The notes: generated by a model not told the origin, from the letters alone. A stretch of 64,000 nt of DNA from Streptosporangium saharense (GCF_014203715.1 NZ_JACHJP010000002.1:1426001-1490000); one strand, 5' to 3'. Numbered from the stretch's first letter, positions 44,489 through 54,009 are shown. Numbers and translations: made by a program.

Positions 44489-45370
44489 ATGCCCTCTTCT
44501 GTGTCTTCATCCATGTCCTCTTCCGTGCCCTCTTCCATGACCGGCCAGCCGACCGCTCTGTACGGCGGCAAGGCCGGGCGAAGGGTCACCGTCAGGGACA
44601 TCGCCGCCGCCAAGGAGCGGGGCGAGAGGTGGCCGATGGTCACCGCCTACGACGCGATGACGGCGAGGGTCTTCGACGAGGCAGGCATCCCGGTGCTGCT
44701 CGTCGGCGACTCGGCCGCCATGGTCGTCTACGGCTACGACTCGACGCTGCCGGTCTCGGTCGACGACCTCATCCCGCTCACCTCGGCCGTGGTGCGCGGC
44801 TCCTCCCGGGCGATGGTGGTCGCGGACCTGCCGTTCGGCTCCTACCAGGCCTCTCCCCAGCAGGCGCTGGAGACGGCCGCCCGCTTCATGAAGGAGGCGG
44901 GCGCCCACGCGATCAAGCTGGAGGGCGGCCGCAGGGTCATGCCCCAGGTCGAGACCCTGGTCTCGGCGGGCATCCCGGTGATGGCCCACCTGGGCCTGAC
45001 CCCGCAGTCGGTCAACGCCTTCGGCGGCTACCGGGTGCAGGGACGCGGCCAGTCGGGTGACGAGCTGATGGCCGACGCCAAGGACCTGGAGTACGCCGGG
45101 GCCTTCGCGGTGGTCCTGGAGTGCGTCCCCGCCGACCTCGCCGAGCGGGTCACCGCCTCCCTGTCGATCCCGACCATCGGCATCGGCGCCGGGCCCTCGA
45201 CCGACGCCCAGGTCCTGGTCTGGCAGGACCTGATGGGCCTGACCCCCAACCCGCCGAAGTTCGTCAAGAGGTACGCCGACCTCGCGGGCGAGATGGACCG
45301 GGCGGTGCGCGCCTTCGCCGACGAGGTGACCGGCGGTTCCTTCCCCACCGTCGAGCACAGCTACCGCTGA
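44489..45370 (+). CDS. panB: 3-methyl-2-oxobutanoate hydroxymethyltransferase
   Basis: A 293-residue enzyme that adds a hydroxymethyl group from methylene-tetrahydrofolate to 2-oxoisovalerate in pantothenate/CoA synthesis. Mg-ligand and substrate motifs are seen: [31 protein letters not shown] and [16 protein letters not shown], with [22 protein letters not shown] near the end. A Ser/Met-rich N-terminal tail of about 20 residues precedes the fold. ATG 44489 is set by GGAGG 7 bases upstream. A perfect 16-bp terminator follows. Confidence 0.95.
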   Translation: MPSSVSSSMSSSVPSSMTGQPTALYGGKAGRRVTVRDIAAAKERGERWPMVTAYDAMTARVFDEAGIPVLLVGDSAAMVVYGYDSTLPVSVDDLIPLTSAVVRGSSRAMVVADLPFGSYQASPQQALETAARFMKEAGAHAIKLEGGRRVMPQVETLVSAGIPVMAHLGLTPQSVNAFGGYRVQGRGQSGDELMADAKDLEYAGAFAVVLECVPADLAERVTASLSIPTIGIGAGPSTDAQVLVWQDLMGLTPNPPKFVKRYADLAGEMDRAVRAFADEVTGGSFPTVEHSYR

Positions 45371-45372
45371 CC

Positions 45373-45414
45373 CTCTCTGAGCCGGTGGTCCCCGGGGGCC
45401 ACCGGCTCAGAGAG
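45373..45414. terminator. Bidirectional terminator between panB and the dehalogenase
   Basis: A perfect 16-bp stem (45373-45388, CTCTCTGAGCCGGTGG, with 45399-45414) around a 10-base loop. It starts 2 bases after the panB stop and overlaps the end of the convergent dehalogenase gene, so it can serve both directions. Confidence 0.85.
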
Positions 45415-46264
45415 CCAGCACGAACTTCCGCACGGCCTCGCCGATCTCGTGCGGGGAGTCCTCCTGCACGTAGTGGACGCCACGGACCGTGACCTCCCGC
45501 TGGTTGGGCCACGTCCTGGCGAACTCCAGGGCCCGGCCGACCAGGATCGCCCCCGGCTCGGCCGAGATCAGCAGCTTGGGGACCTGGCTGCCCGCGAGCC
45601 AGTGGCCGTACGCCTCGACCGTCTCGGCCACGTCGGCGGGCGTCCCGTCGATGGGCAGCTCACGCGGGAAGACCAGGGTCGGCAGGCGTGACTCCCTGGT
45701 GCGGAACGGCGCGCGGTAGGCCTCCATCTCGGCCTCGTCGAGCGTCCTGAGCACGCTCTTCGGCAGCACGGTCTCGACGAAGAAGTTCTCGTCCAGGATC
45801 AGGCGCTCCCCCTCGGGGCCGCGCATGGCGCGGAACAGCGTGTCGCGTCCCTCGGGGAAGTCGGCCCAGAGCCGGGGCTGCACGATCGCCTCCATGTAGG
45901 CGATGGCGCGCACCCGCTCCGGGTGCCGGTGCGCCCAGTGGAAGCCGAGCGCCGAGCCCCAGTCGTGCAGCACCAGCGTGACCTGCCCCTCCGGCAGCAC
46001 CGCGTCGAACCAGGCGTCGAGATGGCGGGCGTGGTCGGCGAAGCGGTAGGCCCCGTCGGGCGCGGGCCCCGAGGCGCCCATCCCGACCAGGTCGGGGGCC
46101 AGGCAGCGGTTGACGTCCGCCAGGTGCGGGATCACGTTCCGCCACAGGTAGGACGACGTCGGGTTGCCGTGCAGGAACACCACCGGCTCACCGTCTCCGG
46201 TGTCCACGTGGCTCATGTACGTGCCCGGCACCTCGACCCGCGTCCTGGGATAAGTCATAATCAT
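45407..46264 (-). CDS. Haloalkane dehalogenase
   Basis: A 285-residue alpha/beta hydrolase closely resembling DhaA-type haloalkane dehalogenases. The halide-stabilising Asn is in [12 protein letters not shown], the nucleophile Asp and second halide Trp are in [12 protein letters not shown], the catalytic Glu is in YMEAIVQP and the His in VHYVQEDSP. The complete set supports hydrolytic removal of halide from alkyl halides; related proteins may have other substrates. Its ATG overlaps the stop of the upstream TetR gene (ATGA), so both form an operon. Confidence 0.88.
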   Translation of the reverse strand: MIMTYPRTRVEVPGTYMSHVDTGDGEPVVFLHGNPTSSYLWRNVIPHLADVNRCLAPDLVGMGASGPAPDGAYRFADHARHLDAWFDAVLPEGQVTLVLHDWGSALGFHWAHRHPERVRAIAYMEAIVQPRLWADFPEGRDTLFRAMRGPEGERLILDENFFVETVLPKSVLRTLDEAEMEAYRAPFRTRESRLPTLVFPRELPIDGTPADVAETVEAYGHWLAGSQVPKLLISAEPGAILVGRALEFARTWPNQREVTVRGVHYVQEDSPHEIGEAVRKFVLAL

Positions 46265-46875
46265 CGGTTCCTCTCATTCGTGGGGGTACGGCCCGGCGCG
46301 AGCAGGGCGTCGAACACGACCGTCTTGAACCGTTCGAGCGGTTCCGGGGAGCGTTCGACCTTCATCCTGAGCATCGCCCCCTGCCAGGAGGCCATCAGGA
46401 AGTCCGCGAAGCTCAGGGCGGGCAGCGGGAGCGTGACCTCCCCGGCTCTCTCCGCCTCCAGCAGGCAGCGGGCGAACGGCTCGTGCCACTCGGCGAACAC
46501 CTCCGAAAGCCGGACGCGGATCGCCTCGCTGGTCTCCGTCGAGTCCAGGCTCGTGTTGCCGATCAGGCACCCGTCGTGCCAGCCGCGCCGTTCGAGCCGG
46601 TCGGTGATCTCGTCGAAGTAGGCCCGCAGCCGGGCCAGCGGCGGCCGGGAGGTGTCGTCGAGCGTCGCGGCGACGATCTCGCGGACCCCGGCGAAGTAGT
46701 GGTCGATCACCGCGAGCCCGAACGCCTCCTTCGAGGCGAAGTGGTTGCCGAACGATCCCAGCGGCACCTCCGCCGCCGCCGTGATGTCGCGGACGCTCGA
46801 CCCGACCAGGCCCGTCCTGCGCACGGCCCGCATCCCCTGGTCGAGGATCTGGTCCTTCTTGGAAGCTCTCGCCAT
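46261..46875 (-). CDS. TetR family regulator of the dehalogenase operon
   Basis: A 204-residue TetR-type regulator. The HTH reads [26 protein letters not shown] (residues about 22-47), followed by a TetR_C-type ligand domain. The gene is translationally coupled to the dehalogenase downstream, and a 22-bp palindrome lies 5 bases upstream of its start, so autoregulation is likely. Similar regulator-hydrolase pairs respond to small electrophilic or aromatic compounds; the ligand here is not known. Confidence 0.9.
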   Translation of the reverse strand: MARASKKDQILDQGMRAVRRTGLVGSSVRDITAAAEVPLGSFGNHFASKEAFGLAVIDHYFAGVREIVAATLDDTSRPPLARLRAYFDEITDRLERRGWHDGCLIGNTSLDSTETSEAIRVRLSEVFAEWHEPFARCLLEAERAGEVTLPLPALSFADFLMASWQGAMLRMKVERSPEPLERFKTVVFDALLAPGRTPTNERNR

Positions 46876-46879
46876 GCAT

Positions 46880-46901
46880 CCAATATGAACGTTCGTATTG
46901 G
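46880..46901. promoter_or_regulatory. TetR operator palindrome
   Basis: CCAATATGAAC (46880-46890) and GTTCGTATTGG (46891-46901) form a 22-bp inverted repeat with a single mismatch, directly upstream of the TetR start at 46875. It covers the probable promoter of the TetR-dehalogenase operon. Confidence 0.75.
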
Positions 46902-46950
46902 AAAAGTCAAACGGCCCGGCGCCACCGGCGCCGAGCCGTCGCTCACCGGC

Positions 46951-48123
46951 TCAGGACAGTGCCTGGGAGAAGTCGTCCCACAGGTCCTCGATGTGCTCGA
47001 TGCCGACCGCGACCCTGACCGTGCCCTCGCGGATCCCGTGCCGCGCCAGTTCCTCGGGCGTCAGCGAGCGGTGCGAGGTGGTCGCCGGGTGCAGGACGAG
47101 TGTCTCGACGCCGCCGAGTGAGGGGGCCAGCAGCGCCAGCCGTACCGAACTCATGAACTTCTCGCCCGCCGCGCGCCCGCCGACCAGGTCGAAGGAGAAG
47201 ACACCCCCGAAGTCGGGCAGCAGCTTCCTGGCCAGGGCGTGCGAGGGGTGCGAGGGCAGGCCGGGCCAGTGCACCGCGGCGACCGCGGGGTGGTTGTCCA
47301 GGCGCAGCGCCAGCTCCCGGGTGTTGGCGCAGTGGCGTTCCATCCGCAGCGGCAGCGTCTGGATGCCGCGCAGGGTCAGCCAGGCCGCGAACGGGTCGGC
47401 GGTCGCGCCGAGCTCGACAGCGAAGTGCCACACCCTGCGGTAGAGGTCGTCCGAGGCGAAGACCGCGATGCCGCCGAGCACGTCGGTGTGCCCGCTCAGA
47501 TACTTGGTCGTCGAGTGGACCACGATGTCGGCCCCGTGCTCGATCGGACGGCACAGCACCGGCGAGGCGAAGGTGTTGTCCACCACGGACACCAGCCCCG
47601 CCTCACGGGCGGCCGCGCACATCCCCGGCAGGTCGGCGACCTGGGTCACCGGGTTGGCGATGGTCTCCAGATAGACCAGCCTGCTCTCGGGGCGTACGGC
47701 GGCGCGCAACGCCTCGGGGTCGTCCTCCGGCACGTAGGAGACCTCGATGCCGAAGCGCGAGGACAGGTCGTTGAGCATCGCCGCGGTGCCACCGTAGAGG
47801 GGCTTCTGCGCGATCAGGTGGTCACCGGGCTTGAGCAGGCCGAGCAGCACCGAGTTGATCGCCCCCATGCCCGAGGCGGTCGCCACCGCCCCGACGCCGC
47901 CTTCGAGCCCGGCGATGGCCTCCTCAAGGGAGCGGACTGTCGGGTTGGACAGCCTGCCGTACACGAAGGCGCCGTCGGGACGGCCCATCCCCTCGGCGAA
48001 GACGGCCGGGTCCTCGAAGACGAAGCCCGAGGTCTGGTAGATCGGCACGGCGATGGGGCGGCTGCCGTTCAGCGAAGGGCGGGGCAGGTGGACGGTGCGT
48101 GTCTCCGGGCGAAGTTCAGTCAT
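46951..48123 (-). CDS. PLP-dependent trans-sulfuration family enzyme
   Basis: A 390-residue Cys/Met-metabolism PLP enzyme (cystathionine gamma-synthase/lyase or methionine gamma-lyase-like). Recognisable blocks: IYQTSGFVFED, VYGRLSNPTVRSLEEAIAGLEG (Tyr/Arg cofactor ligands), ASGMGAINSVLL, and the Schiff-base Lys in HSTTKYLSGHTDVLGG (near residue 208), plus a C-terminal EGTVRVAVGIEHIEDL. The exact reaction cannot be told from motifs. It is divergent from the ABC transporter genes with 123 bases between them. Confidence 0.85.
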   Translation of the reverse strand: MTELRPETRTVHLPRPSLNGSRPIAVPIYQTSGFVFEDPAVFAEGMGRPDGAFVYGRLSNPTVRSLEEAIAGLEGGVGAVATASGMGAINSVLLGLLKPGDHLIAQKPLYGGTAAMLNDLSSRFGIEVSYVPEDDPEALRAAVRPESRLVYLETIANPVTQVADLPGMCAAAREAGLVSVVDNTFASPVLCRPIEHGADIVVHSTTKYLSGHTDVLGGIAVFASDDLYRRVWHFAVELGATADPFAAWLTLRGIQTLPLRMERHCANTRELALRLDNHPAVAAVHWPGLPSHPSHALARKLLPDFGGVFSFDLVGGRAAGEKFMSSVRLALLAPSLGGVETLVLHPATTSHRSLTPEELARHGIREGTVRVAVGIEHIEDLWDDFSQALS

Positions 48124-48246
48124 GTGTCAAGGATGTCCACCCACCGCGGACCTAGTCGGGGCGGGTCCGGGGACTTTGCCCTGATGCGCCAGACATGTGA
48201 ATTCCTCACTGCCGAAGCGAGGCGCCGATCCGCATGCTCTTGAGGT

Positions 48247-49167
48247 GTGACAGCGATTCAGGTGGACGGGCTCAGGAAGAGCTACGGGGACTTCACGGCC
48301 GTCAGGGACGTCTCCTTCGAGGTGGCGCAGGGAGAGATCTTCGCCCTGCTCGGGCGTAACGGCGCTGGGAAGACCACCACGGTCGAGGTGCTGGCGGGCT
48401 TCCAGGCACCCGACGAGGGAACGGTCAGGGTGCTCGGTCTCGACCCGGTCAGGGACAGGGCCGCGGTGCGCCGCAGCAGCGGGATCATGCTCCAGGAGGC
48501 GGGGTTCTTCCCCGACCTGACCGTGGCGCAGACGGTTGACGCCTGGCGGGACTTCGTCGCCGCGCCGAGGCCGAGGGACGAGGCGCTCGGGCTGGCCGGG
48601 CTCGACGCGAAGGCGGGCACCAGGGTACGCCAGCTCTCCGGCGGGGAGAAACGCCGTCTCGACCTGGCCCTGGCCATCCTGAGCAGGCCGGACGTGCTCT
48701 TCCTCGACGAACCGACCACCGGGATGGACCCGCGGGCCCGCAGGGACACCTGGGAGGTCATCCTGGACCTGGCGCGGCAGGGCACCACCATCCTGCTCAC
48801 CACGCACTACCTGGAGGAGGCGCAGCACCTGGCCTCCAGCATGGTGATCATGGACCGTGGGACTGTCGTCGCGGGCGGCGGGATGGCCGAGACCCTGGCC
48901 GCCCAGACGGGCCGGGTCGCCTTCGAGCTTCCCCCCTCGGTCGGCCTGCGGGACCTGCCCCTGCCCGGCGCGACCCCGGAGGGCGACCTCGCCGTCTACC
49001 GCGTCCCCGACCCCGACCTCGCCGCCCACACCCTGCTGGACTGGGCCGCCGGACGCGGCCTGCGCCTGCGCGACCTTGAGGTCCGTACGGCGACGCTCGA
49101 AGACCTGTTCCTCGACCTCGCGACCGACGAGCGGTCCGAGACGGACTCCGAGAAGGAGGTGGTGTGA
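48247..49167 (+). CDS. ABC transporter ATP-binding protein
   Basis: A 306-residue ATPase of the ABC-2 drug/antibiotic exporter type. Walker A is GRNGAGKTTTVE (near residue 38), the signature is LSGGEKRRLDLA (near 133), Walker B VLFLDEPTTGMD (near 155) and the H-loop TTHYLEEA. The GTG start lies just after a GGT-rich stretch with no strong Shine-Dalgarno. The stop overlaps the permease start (GTGA), and a two-component system follows, a layout typical of membrane-stress or antimicrobial-responsive exporters. Confidence 0.93.
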   Translation: MTAIQVDGLRKSYGDFTAVRDVSFEVAQGEIFALLGRNGAGKTTTVEVLAGFQAPDEGTVRVLGLDPVRDRAAVRRSSGIMLQEAGFFPDLTVAQTVDAWRDFVAAPRPRDEALGLAGLDAKAGTRVRQLSGGEKRRLDLALAILSRPDVLFLDEPTTGMDPRARRDTWEVILDLARQGTTILLTTHYLEEAQHLASSMVIMDRGTVVAGGGMAETLAAQTGRVAFELPPSVGLRDLPLPGATPEGDLAVYRVPDPDLAAHTLLDWAAGRGLRLRDLEVRTATLEDLFLDLATDERSETDSEKEVV

Positions 49168-49940
49168 CCGTGTCCGCACGTGACCTGGCGGTCGTCACCC
49201 GGTTCAACGGCCGCCTGTTCTGGCGGGACCGTACGGCGCTGAGCACGTCCGTGGCTCTGTTCCTGCTGCTCGGCACCGGCATGCCGCTGATGATGGACCG
49301 GCTGCAGCCGGGCAGTCCGGAGTTCCTGCTGAACATGCACCTGGGGGTGCTGGCGACGGTCCTCGTCGTCGCGACGTTCCAGCAGACCGCGGTCACCCTG
49401 TCCGCCCGGCGCGACCAGCTCCTGCTCAAGCGGATGCGGGCGACCGGCCTCGGCGACCGCGACATCCTCGGCGGGGAGGTCGCCAACCTCGTCCTGCAGA
49501 GCACGGCGCTGACGGCGGTGGTCTCGGTCGCGCTGTACGCGCTGACGAGCCTGCCGGTGCCGCGCGACCCGCTGCTGTACCTGTTCGCCGTGGTCGCGGG
49601 CGCCCTCGTGCTGTGCCTGCTCGGCGCGGCCTTCACCGTGGTCGTGCCGCGCAGCGAGCTGGCCGCCCCGATGGCGATGCCGTTCTTCCTGCTGGCCGGG
49701 CTCGGCGCGGGCGGCTTCGGCCCCGTCACCCAGATGCTGCCCGGCTGGGTCGGCACGGTCCTCGGGGTGCTGCCGACCGCGGCCGTCACGGACATGGCCC
49801 GCGTGGCCTACGCGGCACGGGGCGGTCTGGTTGACGACCTGGGGGCGGCCGCCGTACCGACGCTGAAGCTGGCGCTGTGGGCGGCGGCCGCGCTGCTCGT
49901 CATCGCGCGCCGGTTCCGCTGGGAGAGCAGGAAATCGTAG
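49164..49940 (+). CDS. ABC-2 type permease
   Basis: A 258-residue integral membrane subunit with six predicted segments and the ABC-2 typical RRDQLLLKRMRATGL amphipathic loop (near residue 75). It overlaps the ATPase gene by four bases and is followed after 16 bases by the sensor kinase gene. GTG at 49164 or 49170 may be the start. The substrate is unknown. Confidence 0.88.
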   Translation: MTVSARDLAVVTRFNGRLFWRDRTALSTSVALFLLLGTGMPLMMDRLQPGSPEFLLNMHLGVLATVLVVATFQQTAVTLSARRDQLLLKRMRATGLGDRDILGGEVANLVLQSTALTAVVSVALYALTSLPVPRDPLLYLFAVVAGALVLCLLGAAFTVVVPRSELAAPMAMPFFLLAGLGAGGFGPVTQMLPGWVGTVLGVLPTAAVTDMARVAYAARGGLVDDLGAAAVPTLKLALWAAAALLVIARRFRWESRKS

Positions 49941-49956
49941 GTTGTAGGTTCCTGAC

Positions 49957-51057
49957 ATGCGGATTACCCCCCAGCACATGGCCGTGGGTGTCGTCTACGT
50001 CATCGCCGTCGGCTTCACCCTGGTCCTGTTCTTCATCACCGGGTCCGCCCTGGAGCTCGCGGCGCTGACGGCCGCCGCCCTGGCCTTCCTGGTCCCGCAC
50101 CACCTGGTGGTACGGCGGGCGCTGCGGGGGCGGGAGCAACGCGGCGTTCCCGTCGCCCTGATCGTCGAGACCGCCGTCACCTACGGCGCCATCCCGGTGC
50201 TGTACTCGCTGTCGCCGGTCCTCGGCTACAACTGGGCGTCGAGCACTCAGACGATCCTGGCCTCCGCGGTGCTCCTCAGGCTGCGGGAGCGGGTCGCGAT
50301 CCCTCTGGTGGCCCTGATCGGGGTGCTCGACCTGTCCATGGGACTCGCCGTCTCCGGCGGCAACCTGCCGCTCGCCGTCTACAACCTGACCACGGTCGTG
50401 GTGACGAGCGGGGTGACCTACGGGGCGGTACGGCTGGTCGTCGTCAGCAGGCAGCTCGCCGAGGCCAGGATGGAGCTGGCCGAGGCGGCGGTGCTGCGGG
50501 AGCGGCTGCGGATCTCCCGCGACCTGCACGACGGCCTGGGCAGCAGCCTGACCGCCATCGCGCTCAAGGGCGACCTGGCCCGCAGGCTCGTCGACGGCGA
50601 CCCCGAGGCCGCCAAGTCGGAGCTGGCCGAGCTGGCGGCCGTGGCCAGGGACGCCGCGCAGGAGGTGCGTCAGGTGGCCAGGGGATACCGGGAGATGTCG
50701 CTGGCCCAGGAGGTCCACCGGGCGGTGGCGCTGCTTGAGGCCTCCGGCGTGAGCTGCAGGACCGAGCTGGCCGACCTGACGGTGCCCCGCCCGGTCGACG
50801 AGGCGCTCGCGTGGGCCGTGCGCGAGGGCGTCACCAACGTCGTACGGCACAGCCAGGCCACGACCTGCTCGATCAGCACCCTGGCGCACGAGGGTACGGT
50901 GCGCCTGGAGCTGGTCAACGACCGCGCCCGCAGGGGGGCCGGGCGCGGCAACGGGCTGACCGGGCTGCGGGAGCGGGCGGCGGGGCTCGGCGGCTCCGTC
51001 AGCGCCGAACGGACCGAGGGCGGCGGGTTCCTGCTCGCGATGGAGGTGCCCGCGTGA
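49957..51057 (+). CDS. Sensor histidine kinase, DesK-like
   Basis: A 366-residue kinase with about five to six membrane segments in residues 5-150, a HisKA_3 domain with phospho-His H191 in ISRDLHDGLGSSL, and an HATPase_c domain (VREGVTNVVRHSQA N box, RGNGLTGLRERAAGLGG). It probably senses membrane state and controls the ABC exporter just upstream. Its stop overlaps the response regulator start (GTGA). Confidence 0.92.
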   Translation: MRITPQHMAVGVVYVIAVGFTLVLFFITGSALELAALTAAALAFLVPHHLVVRRALRGREQRGVPVALIVETAVTYGAIPVLYSLSPVLGYNWASSTQTILASAVLLRLRERVAIPLVALIGVLDLSMGLAVSGGNLPLAVYNLTTVVVTSGVTYGAVRLVVVSRQLAEARMELAEAAVLRERLRISRDLHDGLGSSLTAIALKGDLARRLVDGDPEAAKSELAELAAVARDAAQEVRQVARGYREMSLAQEVHRAVALLEASGVSCRTELADLTVPRPVDEALAWAVREGVTNVVRHSQATTCSISTLAHEGTVRLELVNDRARRGAGRGNGLTGLRERAAGLGGSVSAERTEGGGFLLAMEVPA

Positions 51058-51659
51058 TCAGGGTGCTGCTGGCCGAGGACATGCACATGATCAGGGCGGC
51101 GCTGGTCGCGCTGCTGCGGCTCGAACCCGACATCGAGGTGGTCGCCGAGGTCACCGGGGGCGACGAGATCGTCCCCGCGGCGCTGCGGACCCGCCCGGAT
51201 GTCGCGGTGCTGGACATCGAGCTGCCCGTCGTGGACGGCATCACCGCCTCCGTCGAGCTGCGGAAACGGCTGCCCGGCTGCCGGGTGCTCGTGCTCACCG
51301 CCATGGGCCAGCCGGGCCAGGTGCGCAGGGCGCTGGCCGAGGGCATCGAGGCCTTCCTGGTCAAGGACGCCCCCGGCGACCGGCTGGCGGACGCGATCCG
51401 CCGCACCGCCCAGGGCCTGCGGGTGCTCGACCCCGAGCTGGTCGCCACCGCCCTCGCCTACGGCGCCAGCCCGCTGACCCCCAGGGAGGCGACCGTGCTC
51501 AGGGAGGCGGCGCGCGGCGCCCCCGCCGAGGAGATCGCGGCGCGGCTGCACCTGTCGGCGGGGACGGTCCGCAACTATCTGACCGGGGCGATCGCCAAGA
51601 CCGGCGCGAGGAACAAGGTCGAGGCCATCAGGATCGCCCAGGACGTCGGCTGGATCTAG
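51054..51659 (+). CDS. NarL/FixJ-type response regulator
   Basis: A 201-residue response regulator: receiver domain with phospho-acceptor D54 in AVLDIELPVVDG, conserved Lys in FLVKDAP, and a C-terminal LuxR-type HTH (LTPREATVLREAARG, AEEIAARLHLSAGTVRNYL). It is translationally coupled to the DesK-like kinase and is the likely regulator of the ABC exporter operon. Confidence 0.93.
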   Translation: MIRVLLAEDMHMIRAALVALLRLEPDIEVVAEVTGGDEIVPAALRTRPDVAVLDIELPVVDGITASVELRKRLPGCRVLVLTAMGQPGQVRRALAEGIEAFLVKDAPGDRLADAIRRTAQGLRVLDPELVATALAYGASPLTPREATVLREAARGAPAEEIAARLHLSAGTVRNYLTGAIAKTGARNKVEAIRIAQDVGWI

Positions 51660-51660
51660 C

Positions 51661-52326
51661 TCAGACGTCGGTGACGCGCAGTCCGGCGTGGGCCTTGTAG
51701 CGGCGGTTGATCGAGATGAGGTTGGCGGTCAGCGCCTCGATCTGGTGCGCGTTGCGCAGGCGCCCGCCGTACACGCCGCGCACCCCGTTGATCCGGGCGG
51801 CCAGCGCCTGCACGGTGTCGGTCGCCTCGCGGTCGTCACCGAGGACGAGCACGTCCAGGTCGATCTCCTCGACCTCGGGGTCGAGCAGCAGGACGGCGGA
51901 GACGTGGTGGAAGGCGGCGACGACCCGGCTGTCGGGCAGCACGGCGGCGGCCTGCTGGGCGGCACTGCCCTCCTCGACGGGCAGCGCGTAGGCGCCCTGC
52001 TTGTCGAAGCCGAGCGGGTTGACACAGTCGATGACGATCTTCCCGGCCAGCTCGGCGCGCAGGGACTCAAGGGTCGAGCGGTGGCCGTCCCAGGGGATGG
52101 CCACGATCACCACGTCGGCCTCGGCCGCCACGGTCGCGTTGTCCGCGCCGCTCACCTGCCCGCCGAGACCGGCCGCGGCCTCCTGGGCGCGCTCGGCGCT
52201 GCGCGAGCCGATCAGCACGGGGTTGCCCGCCAGGGCGAACCGCCTGGCCAGACCCTTGCCCTGGTCTCCCGTGCCACCAAGGATCCCGATGGAGATGCCG
52301 CTCACGTCTGGAAGATCGGTGCTCAC
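51661..52326 (-). CDS. npdG: NADPH-dependent F420 reductase
   Basis: A 221-residue NADP-binding protein of the F420H2:NADP+ oxidoreductase family that links NADPH to reduced F420. The Rossmann loop ILGGTGDQGKGLARRFALAG is near residue 12, NADPH-contacting IGSRSAERA near 36, and VNPLGFDKQG near 112. It can feed enzymes such as the LLM-type oxidoreductase at 17742-18626. GTG at 52326 follows GGGGAG at a good spacing; the in-frame extension upstream is rejected. Convergent with the two-component operon, with a one-base gap. Confidence 0.88.
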   Translation of the reverse strand: MSTDLPDVSGISIGILGGTGDQGKGLARRFALAGNPVLIGSRSAERAQEAAAGLGGQVSGADNATVAAEADVVIVAIPWDGHRSTLESLRAELAGKIVIDCVNPLGFDKQGAYALPVEEGSAAQQAAAVLPDSRVVAAFHHVSAVLLLDPEVEEIDLDVLVLGDDREATDTVQALAARINGVRGVYGGRLRNAHQIEALTANLISINRRYKAHAGLRVTDV

Positions 52327-52442
52327 TGATCGCTCCCCGTTCACTGTCTGCCCCGCGGGCAGCCCCGGCCGTTGTCTGTCCAGATCATGCCAGGATCGTG
52401 TTCCTCCGGTCACACCGGGGCGAGCCGGGGCACGATGAAGGG

Positions 52443-53024
52443 ATGGACTCTCGGTCAGTGGAAATCCTTCGCGAGATTCTCGGCCCGTCCGGCTGGGTGG
52501 AGCGCACCCGCGAGTTCGGGCTCGCGCTGCGCGCGACCCGCTCCCCCGGCGGCCTCATGGTCGTCGGCACACCCCACGAGGAACCCTGGCACCTGACCGC
52601 GCACCTGGGCGACGAGGCCAGGCTCGCCGGGCTCCCCCAGCTCGCCCCGACCCTGGTGCGCTGGACGCCCGCCCCCGACGCCCCCGCTCACCTGCGCGTC
52701 GGACTCGACCGCATCGAGCAGGCGCGGCGGGGCGAGACGCTGTTCGTCGTGACCGAGGAGCAGGCCCCGGCGCCGTTGCTCGAACGGGTCAGCGACGCCC
52801 GCAGGGTCGGGGCGACCATCCTCGCGCTCGACGGCGGCGACCCCGAGCTTGAGGGCCTGGCCCACGACGCGCTGGCCGTCACCGAGCGGGCGCCGCTGTC
52901 CTTCGACGGCGCCCAGCACCTGATCAGCCTGGCCGCGGGCGAGACCGGGCGGCGGCCGGGGCTGCGTGACAGGCTGGCCAGGCTGCTTGACAGGGTCAGC
53001 GGCCCCCGGGTCCCATCCTACTGA
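52443..53024 (+). CDS. Uncharacterised actinobacterial protein
   Basis: A 193-residue soluble protein that I do not recognise beyond a likely actinobacteria-restricted family. It is alpha/beta in composition with a Leu/Arg-rich C-terminal amphipathic helix (RDRLARLLDRVSG). No motif or signal peptide is visible. ATG 52443 is near a GAAGGG ribosome-binding site. Its last 29 bases overlap the end of the convergent LysR-type gene, and its stop lies within a 20-bp tandem duplication. Confidence 0.65.
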   Translation: MDSRSVEILREILGPSGWVERTREFGLALRATRSPGGLMVVGTPHEEPWHLTAHLGDEARLAGLPQLAPTLVRWTPAPDAPAHLRVGLDRIEQARRGETLFVVTEEQAPAPLLERVSDARRVGATILALDGGDPELEGLAHDALAVTERAPLSFDGAQHLISLAAGETGRRPGLRDRLARLLDRVSGPRVPSY

Positions 53025-54009
53025 CCGTTCCAGGTGAAGCCTGACCGTTCCAAGTGAAGCGCCGCCGTCTCGGTGCCCCGTAGCGTTTGCCGACCCGGGC
53101 GCCGAGCGCCTGCGCCGCCTCCCTGAGCGCGGCGATGACCACCGCCTGCACCGGGCCCGGCTCCCCCGAGCGGGCGCGGCTGACCCGGGTCACGACGCCG
53201 AGGCTGCGGGCGCCCACGTTGGAGATGCCGGTCACCACGACCTCGCCCGCGGAGACCTCCAGCAGGGCCAGTGAGGGGACGATCGCCACCCCGTGCCCGG
53301 CCGCGACCAGGGCGAGGGTCGGCGGGAACTCCTCGATGAGGTGCGCCCTGCGGGGCGTGAACCCGTGCAGGGCCGCCAGCCGTTCGAGCGCCTGCCCGCA
53401 GGCCTGGTCCGGCGGCCCGGCGATCCACGGCACCCCGCCCAGGTCGGCGACGGTCCTGGGGATCTCCGCCCAGCCGGGAGGCGCCACGATGCGGTACTCG
53501 TCCACGTAGAGAGGGTGGGAGACGAGCGCGGCCTGGGCGGGGACGGACTCGTCGGCGTCGTGCTCGGTGATGGCCAGGTCGACGCCGCCGAGCCTGAGCT
53601 CCCGCAGCGCGGGCGCGCCGTACAGCTCGTGGACGCGCGGGACGACCTGGGGGTGGCGTTCGGCGAGCGTCTCCAGCGCGGGCAGCACCAGGTGCCTGAT
53701 GACCGTGGGGAAGGCGGCGATCGAGACGGGACCGGCGAGCAGCTCGGTGAAGCGGGTCAGCTCCCGCCTGGCCTCGCTGAGCTCCTCCTCGATCCGCTCG
53801 GCGTATCCGGCGAGCACCCGCCCCACCGGGGTGAGGGCGACCCTGCGCTGGGAGCGGTCGATGAGCGCGAGCCCGACCTCGCGTTCGAGCTGGGCGAGCT
53901 GCTGGGAGACGGCGGAGGCGGTCAGGTGCAGCGCCTCGGCTGCCCGCATGACGCCACCGCGGCTCGCGACCTCGTGGAGCACGAGCAGCCGCCGTGGATC
54001 AATTTCCAT
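52996..54009 (-). CDS. LysR-type transcriptional regulator
   Basis: A roughly 337-residue LysR-family regulator. The N-terminal HTH reads LLVLHEVASRGGVMRAAEAL and LTASAVSQQLAQLEREVG; the C-terminal two-lobed effector domain follows. ATG 54009 is preferred to upstream in-frame starts that run into the divergent promoter. It is divergent from a small membrane protein and a cyclase gene, its likely targets. A 20-bp tandem duplication at 53021-53060 lies in its last codons and lengthens the C-terminus (see findings). Confidence 0.88.
   Translation of the reverse strand: MEIDPRRLLVLHEVASRGGVMRAAEALHLTASAVSQQLAQLEREVGLALIDRSQRRVALTPVGRVLAGYAERIEEELSEARRELTRFTELLAGPVSIAAFPTVIRHLVLPALETLAERHPQVVPRVHELYGAPALRELRLGGVDLAITEHDADESVPAQAALVSHPLYVDEYRIVAPPGWAEIPRTVADLGGVPWIAGPPDQACGQALERLAALHGFTPRRAHLIEEFPPTLALVAAGHGVAIVPSLALLEVSAGEVVVTGISNVGARSLGVVTRVSRARSGEPGPVQAVVIAALREAAQALGARVGKRYGAPRRRRFTWNGQASPGTVSRMGPGGR
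53021..53060. repeat. 20-bp tandem duplication at convergent gene ends
   Basis: CTGACCGTTCCAGGTGAAGC (53021-53040) is followed directly by the same 20 bases with a single change (A for G at 53052). It overlaps the stop of the upstream gene and the 3' end of the LysR-type gene. Twenty bases is not a multiple of three, so it shifts the LysR reading frame. Confidence 0.9.
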
